NCBI RefSeq assembly: GCF_030848805.1
Contig: NC_092363.1
Coordinates: forward strand, 14,974,600 to 15,038,599
Source of the DNA: Temnothorax longispinosus
Lineage: Eukaryota; Arthropoda; Insecta; Hymenoptera; Formicidae
Reading direction: 5' to 3'
Length of the DNA: 64,000 nucleotides
A program made the position numbers and the translations under genes. Numbering within the stretch: position 1 is the first letter of the stretch; the number at the start of each line of letters is the position of its first letter. Under the pieces are notes generated by a model. It was not told where the DNA came from and did no database searches. It was given only the letters and a program-made list of their open reading frames with translations. Of this stretch, positions 59,219-64,000 are shown in pieces.

Positions 59219-60513
59219 TCACACTCACACACACACTTTTTTTGGTAACTATTTACCTTTACACAGCCCTCGCCAATGACCTTGACCTTGACATATATTG
59301 TCGAGACCCTCCTGTGTAACCTTCAGAAGGTTTTAGTCGTCGCTCGTTTTTTATTAAAAAGTTATTCATAAAAAAAGTTTGAAAAATATAGCAGTTTAAC
59401 AGGATAGAAGTACACATGTAAGTGGATGAAAGCAAAATATCTATTTGCATATTACTTATTAGCTTCTAATGATGAATATATCCTATTTAATATATCAAAG
59501 TACATGGGGGGTGCAGGGGGGCGATTTAAAAGTTATGAACAAAAAAAGTTTGAAAAATTTACAAGTTTGTGTCAGTGCTAAAGGAAGTAATTTGCTGATG
59601 TATCTGTATAGACAGTACACATGTGAGCGCGGGAGGGAAGAGGCTATCGCAAGCAGGGGGATAGGGGTGGACCTCGGTTCGCGTGAAAAATCGCAATGTG
59701 CAATTTTATCAAAAATATGTCAATTTATTCATTAGTAATTGATACATTAGTTAATGGATATAAAGAAGCCATTATTTTAAGAAATTGCGGTATTCTTTCA
59801 TTAAGATGATACCGTTTCTTAAACAAAAATTTAGCTATGTAATTTATATAATGTTTTTGTTTTATACCAAAACGAGGCAAAGCAGCACGCATATCGCGCT
59901 ATAATCATTCTATATTTTGTGTATGTACTCCTGACACAGTACAAAATTCTCAAAATAATTCAGACAGTGATGTATGTAATTAAAATCATTCAAAGATCTG
60001 TATCCTTTCCAACAGTCACTATAAATTTTTGTGCCAGGTTTAATACGTTGCTGAATGATTGTAGTTAATGTATTTGTAGTACGATCTTTTACTGGGATAA
60101 TAAATGTGCAAGTATGTTACAAACAAGGTCTATCATTGTACAGTTCGTGTTTTCGACTTTCCACGCAAACCGAGGTCCACTCCCACCCTCCCCCGCTCTA
60201 TATGTACTGTCTATACACACATCACTCATCAGCAAGTTACCCTCCCTTAGTAGTGACATAAATTCGTATAATTTTCCATACTTTTTTTGTGAATAACTAA
60301 TAAAAAACGAGGGACAGCTAAAACCTTCTGAAGGTTACTCAGGAGGGTGACCTTGACAACATATGTCAAGGTCAAGGTCAAGGTCATTGGCTGTGTAAAG
60401 GTAAATATTTACCTTTTTTTTAACGTATAATTCTAAAAATGTTTGTGATCTTTATATTGGTTTTTTCCTGATTTTAGGAATTGTCCAAGGACTCACGTAA
60501 GCGTAAAGATTGA
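54387..60513 (+). CDS. BI-1: Bax inhibitor 1 (TMBIM6 family)
   Basis: Exons 54387-54442, 57593-57894, 58305-58630 and 60478-60513 give 239 aa (237 in human). It is a multi-pass ER membrane protein that limits ER calcium load and cell death. The short first exon encodes MASAANFNVFLNNCFSST and joins in frame to LNAPVRQHLKNVYG, the usual start of the conserved region. Six to seven hydrophobic segments follow. The pH-sensing Asp pair of the family is present: D188 in VIYDTQLIIEK and D213 in LDLFIDF. The C-terminus KELSKDSRKRKD is basic, as in vertebrate and fly BI-1. Intron 1 is 3.15 kb and intron 3 is 1.85 kb; both carry foldback elements. Confidence 0.96.
55173..55267. repeat. Solo foldback related to 45428-45692
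   Basis: The ends ATTCTGTAATTCGGTATCG and near-complement TACAGAATTC, with TATCGTTGCGCAG facing CTGCGCAACGATA. Confidence 0.7.
55270..56820. other. BI-1 intron 1, no gene seen
   Basis: AT-rich intron sequence. One 170-bp stretch (56570-56810) carries inverted ends TTAATAACCGAGAAATAGA and its complement, another foldback. Nothing else is recognised. Confidence 0.5.
56826..56989. mobile_element. TTA-flanked foldback MITE
   Basis: The ends AGGCCATCGCACACAAAATG and complement are flanked by TTA at 56823-56825 and 56990-56992. Inside, CTTAGCATAAGCGTAGCATA faces a diverged complement and CCAATGAGC faces CATTGGTC. Confidence 0.85.
57014..57159. mobile_element. TTA-flanked foldback MITE, copy 2 of the 3344 family
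   Basis: It is nearly identical to 3344-3488 from AGGTCTATCCAGACAAACTT to the far end. TTA lies at 57011-57013 and 57160-57162. Confidence 0.9.
57163..57301. mobile_element. Foldback MITE sharing a TTA with its neighbour
   Basis: GGTACTCACTAGGA and its complement TCCTAGTGAGTACC form the arms, with CAACGGTTGCTACAA facing TTGTAGCAACCGTTG inside. The left TTA (57160-57162) is the right TTA of the previous element; another TTA follows at 57302-57304. Confidence 0.8.
59125..59235. repeat. (CGCA)n/(CA)n microsatellite in BI-1 intron 3
   Basis: CGCA units grade into about 28 CA units and then mixed CACT units. The frames across it on both strands are low complexity. Confidence 0.95.
59238..60420. 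mobile_element. About 1.18-kb foldback element in BI-1 intron 3
   Basis: The terminal arms contain GGTAAMTATTTACCTTTACA, CCTTCAGAAGGTTTTAG and AAAAACGAG blocks and their complements. Further inverted matches (TATAGACAGTACA, GTGGACCTCGGTT) carry on towards the centre near 59900. Both ends hold tandem TCAAGGTCA strings. No transposase frame is seen. Confidence 0.7.
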
Positions 60514-60919
60514 GCGAAAACAAGACGAGTAATCGCGGTGCATTCAAGTAAATCCATAAACTAGAGGTCTTCATGTAATCTATCCATACCTAAGTATCTG
60601 TGTACATATACATACCGGAAAAATTATATAAATACCGATATACAACCACGTCATACACGTATATATGCATAACATCTCTTTAGCGAACGCGAGACTATAT
60701 ACATATATTTACTATATTGAAAAAAAAAAGAGGAAAATGTTGAATACAGTTCATTTACTAAAAATGAAGTTTGGCTTCTCTTGCGTCCGATTATAGACGA
60801 AGACATGCCGCAAATTTATTTTCGTCATGTCTCTGAGTTATATAATTCTCCATCAAATTTGTATACATATATATATATAATATAACATAAATTAGCTGTG
60901 TATTATATTTTCAACTTTC

Positions 60920-60925
60920 AATAAA
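60920..60925 (+). promoter_or_regulatory. BI-1 poly(A) signal
   Basis: AATAAA about 407 nt past the BI-1 stop is the clearest signal before the convergent cabeza gene. Confidence 0.55.
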
Positions 60926-61229
60926 CGAATTTTCCCAAATCTCTGTTTATCTCGCATAAGCCTCAAATGGGATGGTGGGCATTGAATAAGTCGATTCGAT
61001 CACATGTTCACACATTTGAAGTATCTTATCTATTGTTATCTATTTAGATATTTGACTTTATATACGAACGTAACATACATATGTGATGTGTAGTTCCGAT
61101 GAATATAAAAAGATCTCGCGAAAAGAAAGGACAATAAGAAATACATGCCATATATAGAGTAAAGAATAACTTCTTTCACTCTGCGAAATGTACAAGCGCT
61201 GAAAGTGTGTACAATATGTGTACAAGTTG

Positions 61230-61235
61230 TTTATT
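61230..61235 (-). promoter_or_regulatory. cabeza poly(A) signal
   Basis: On minus, AATAAA lies about 41 nt past the stop codon at 61276. Confidence 0.6.
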
Positions 61236-61275
61236 GATGGCCGAATAACCATCGATGTTTCTTAAGAATATGACA

Positions 61276-62579
61276 TTAATATGGTCGCTGACGGTCCCGA
61301 TCTCTATCGCCTCGACTGAAACAAAATGCGGAAATTGACACGTCGTTAATCGATGTTATTAATTCAAGTTTATATCTTTGTGTAAAAAAATACAGTTGTT
61401 CTACTTTAACTTTTATATACCGCCGACATATCGAAGAAAAGTAAAGAATAGTTCGCGAAGAGTTAATGATGACATGCAAGAAATATGAAGAGTAGAACAT
61501 ACCCGCCGCCTCCTCTCATAGGACCGCCTCGTCCTCCACGACCGCCCCGGTCTCCACCGCGGAAACCGCCGCCGCCTCTGCCACCTCTGTCACCTCCACG
61601 TCCGCCTCGATCGTTCCTGTAACCCCCTCGGCTTCCGCGGTCGCCACCTCGGCCACCACCCCCTCTGCCGCCACCGCCGCCGTAACCGAGGCCTTCCGGT
61701 TTTGCGCTCTTACAGAGATTGCATTGATCTCGCCATGCGAAATTTGTGTTACCGCAGTCGGGGTTGGGACATCTGTTTAAAGGCACTTTTTAGTTGCTTT
61801 GCCACAATCATCTTCTAACAAGATATTGCTTCGATAATAGTAAACATCAATATATAACAAGATATAAAAATATTATTTTCGCGTGAGGTATGTCACCTCC
61901 AGTCGCCTCCGCGGCCGCCACCGTCACGACGATCGTCGCCACTGCCTCCACGATGATGATCGTCACGATCGCCACCTCCGCCACGACCGCCGAAACTACC
62001 ACCTCGGCCTCGGCCACCGCCGCCACGACTGCCGCCCATGCGGTTACTCTGCCAGCTGCTTTTGTGCTGAGCCATTTGCACCTTTATCGTGCTGCCCTTG
62101 AAATCCTTGCCGTCAAACCAACTGATGGCCGACCGCGCGGCGTTTTGATCGTCATACGTGACCGTCGCTTCGCCCTTCGACTTCCCCGTGTTCTTGTCTT
62201 TGTACATCCAAACTTTTGGCTTGCCTGTGCGTTTGTCATTCTGGAAACATGAAGTTTTCATTGAGCATTTAAATGCAATTTAAATCTCATCGCCATTTTA
62301 GTACTTTATATTTAATTCCACGCTTGATTTCTTTTCTCCTCTTATTTCAGATAAAAGATCGTAGAATTGGACATTAGATTAGAGCTCCAAATATAGATGT
62401 ATGGAGTAAATATTGATCTATGTGTGTAAGTCGGAGAGCACGTACTTTAATAATGCCAATCGCGCCGAAATGCTGACAAATCTCTTCCTCGGAGATCGAT
62501 GGATCCATACCAGATACAAAAATAGTATCCTCTTGCGTAACCATTCCCTCACCGCCACCGCTGTTACGGTCGTAGCCTC
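61276..62579 (-). CDS. caz: FET-family RNA-binding protein (cabeza/FUS/TAF15), C-terminal part
   Basis: Exons (high to low) 62579-62446, 62240-61897, 61772-61503 and 61315-61276 join in frame. It is a nuclear RNA/DNA-binding protein of the FUS/EWS/TAF15 family. In order: an RRM starting at TQEDTIFVSGMDPS, continuing GAIGIIK|NDKRTGKPKVW and KGEATVTYDDQNAARSAISW; a Gly/Arg-rich RGG region; and a RanBP2-type zinc finger DWRCPNPDCGNTNFAWRDQC with NLCK. A second RGG block follows, and the end is RGDRDRDRQRPY, the PY-type nuclear import signal (R-x-x-P-Y). The first exon seen starts with two bases of a split codon, so the low-complexity N-terminus lies further upstream. I did not find it in 62580-64000, so the gene is cut by the window edge. 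Confidence 0.93.
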
Positions 62580-64000
62580 CTGCAATGGACAGAATGTCAG
62601 GATTCGTCGCACAGAAGCGTCAAAGACAATAAAAAAAAAAAAAAAATCGCGTATCTACCGACCTTCGAGCTACTACTTTACTTCGTTCTAATCTAAAGGT
62701 ATAAGGAAAGTGTTTCGTGCTGCGCATCTCACCATATTTTCTGATTGCGTAGAAGTTTGGAAACACTGTCCGTATACCTCTCTCATTTCTCAGTAAAAAT
62801 AATAGAGTCGTTATATTCAAAATTATCGTACATACTTCCCGATGATGCAACGACCGAGTTCTTAGTTAAGGAGTAATGGACATTTATTTCCGATGTTAGT
62901 CACCATACTTTTCTAATAGTCTCTACGATCTCGATTGCATGACTTCCTGCCGTTTTTTTAAAACATGAGCGGAAGCGAAAAACGGACGACCAGTTTTCGC
63001 TCGGGTAAACGTTCTACTCGAGAGTTTACAATAGTAAAATATATATCAGCGAGAGCAAGAGATGTTTTTTTTTTCTCTTGTAGCGTATATTACGGAGGCT
63101 TATAAAGTATATTTAATAACTAAAACGTGTAACACATCTACGTATATCCTTATAACGTTATTACCCAGCATATTTAGCATAATTATTGCTACTCATTATG
63201 CGTGCTTTTTCCATTTCTTTTTTTTTTCACCGAGGTCTTAAAAGGAACGCACAATTATACTAACGACAACTTCTGGCTTAGGTACCCATTTTTCTGCATA
63301 ATTTGAAGTTTTCCGTATTTCGAACGGCGTTACGTTTATTACAGTATACATCGCAATCTCCTTATCGTGTTACTTATAAAATGCAATGCATTAGTAGCGG
63401 TCTAATATTCCCATTAACACCTAACGATACATATAGAACACAGGGTTGCAGCTGAACATACAAAAGGGCTGCAACATTACTTCTTACCCTTGACATTTAA
63501 TCACAGATCGGCAAGTAGCTCACCAGCTGCCTTTTATTTACTCTTCCCGCGGTCTTATGTTTATGTATTTGAAAATATATATTCGATACCATACCAAAAA
63601 TTAATTACGACCATTGATATTGTGCAACCATGATATAACGGCTCTATTGCCACTATAATCCGCGAAATGAACGTAATGTTCATTCGCAATACCTTGTTTT
63701 TCGTCCCTTTTAGGAACCTTTCAACTTTTTAAGGGACTTTCTCACTGAACGACGTCACCAAGGACACGTACAGTGCGGAAATCGGTTGGGTAACGATAAT
63801 CTTACGGAACGTATAAAATATAATTTTGGAAGGTACACGGAGATGTCCTACTCTTATCTTATAAAAAATCTTGCTTTTGATGATAACACGGAAAAACGAC
63901 ATCCGTGCGTCAGATCGTTCGTAGGATAAAAAAAGCAATTGGTGATCGTAAGTGCATTGGTCTCTTTTTTCTTTTTTCAATGATACATTTACTCAGACAG
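62580..64000. other. Probable cabeza intron, nothing else recognised
   Basis: AT-rich sequence upstream of the first visible cabeza exon. No Gly/Gln/Tyr-rich coding stretch expected of the N-terminus was seen on the minus strand. No repeat structure stands out apart from A/T runs. Confidence 0.5.

Noticed and set aside
59034..59279. Cys/Val/His/Thr-rich frames
   Set aside because: Translations of a CA microsatellite.
61883..62252. His/Arg/Thr-rich plus frames opposite the cabeza RGG exon
   Set aside because: Antisense of Gly-codon-rich repeats; the minus strand carries a continuous RRM and RGG protein.

Overview
The window is insect nuclear DNA, most likely from a hymenopteran and plausibly an ant. 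Every gene is intron-rich with GT-AG introns, all encoded proteins are metazoan with insect-like features, a short (CCTAA)n tract of the arthropod telomere type is present, and the non-coding DNA is AT-rich and full of short foldback elements. The species call is inference from general character; no search was possible.

Layout. Positions 1-8.3 kb contain no gene I can support. They are an unusually dense field of short inverted-repeat (MITE-like) elements, many nested inside one another. From 8.4 to 19.8 kb, on the minus strand, lies a complete 24-exon NACHT/WD-repeat gene (NWD1/2-like, 1712 aa as assembled), with one GC-AG intron and several mobile elements in its introns. Divergent from it, 20.5-34.9 kb on the plus strand, is a complete TRRAP/Nipped-A gene (3808 aa, 11 coding exons, one of 7.83 kb). 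Convergent with TRRAP, 36.9-40.8 kb on the minus strand, is a complete MED24 gene (980 aa, 11 coding exons). Divergent from MED24 is RpL23 (uL14), 41.5-43.5 kb plus (140 aa, 4 exons). DCAF8 follows on plus, 46.5-52.3 kb (773 aa, 11 coding exons), then Bax inhibitor 1/TMBIM6, 54.4-60.5 kb plus (239 aa, 4 exons). The right edge holds the 3' part of a FET-family RNA-binding protein gene (cabeza/FUS/TAF15), 61.3-62.6 kb minus, whose N-terminal exons lie beyond the window. Exon joins were derived by hand from splice signals and reading-frame continuity; each complete gene sums to a multiple of three.

Functionally this is a block of housekeeping genes: two transcription co-factors (TRRAP of SAGA/TIP60 complexes, and MED24 of Mediator), a ribosomal protein, a CUL4-DDB1 substrate receptor, an ER membrane survival factor and an RNA-binding protein. 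Nothing suggests an operon or a joint pathway beyond shared promoters (NWD1/TRRAP and MED24/RpL23 are head-to-head, with about 0.7 kb between start codons).

The unusual content is the mobile-element archaeology. There are several TTA/TAA-flanked foldback elements, including a two- to three-level nest in RpL23 intron 2 and a chain in BI-1 intron 1 in which neighbouring elements share one target-site copy. TTAA-flanked piggyBac-like miniatures occur, one 15 nt from a splice donor. There is a Helitron-type 3' end, a 303-bp element with perfect 117-bp arms just downstream of the TRRAP stop, a 398-bp foldback at 1.5-1.9 kb, and a tRNA-like sequence sitting between inverted repeats. I did not find a convincing new protein-coding system.
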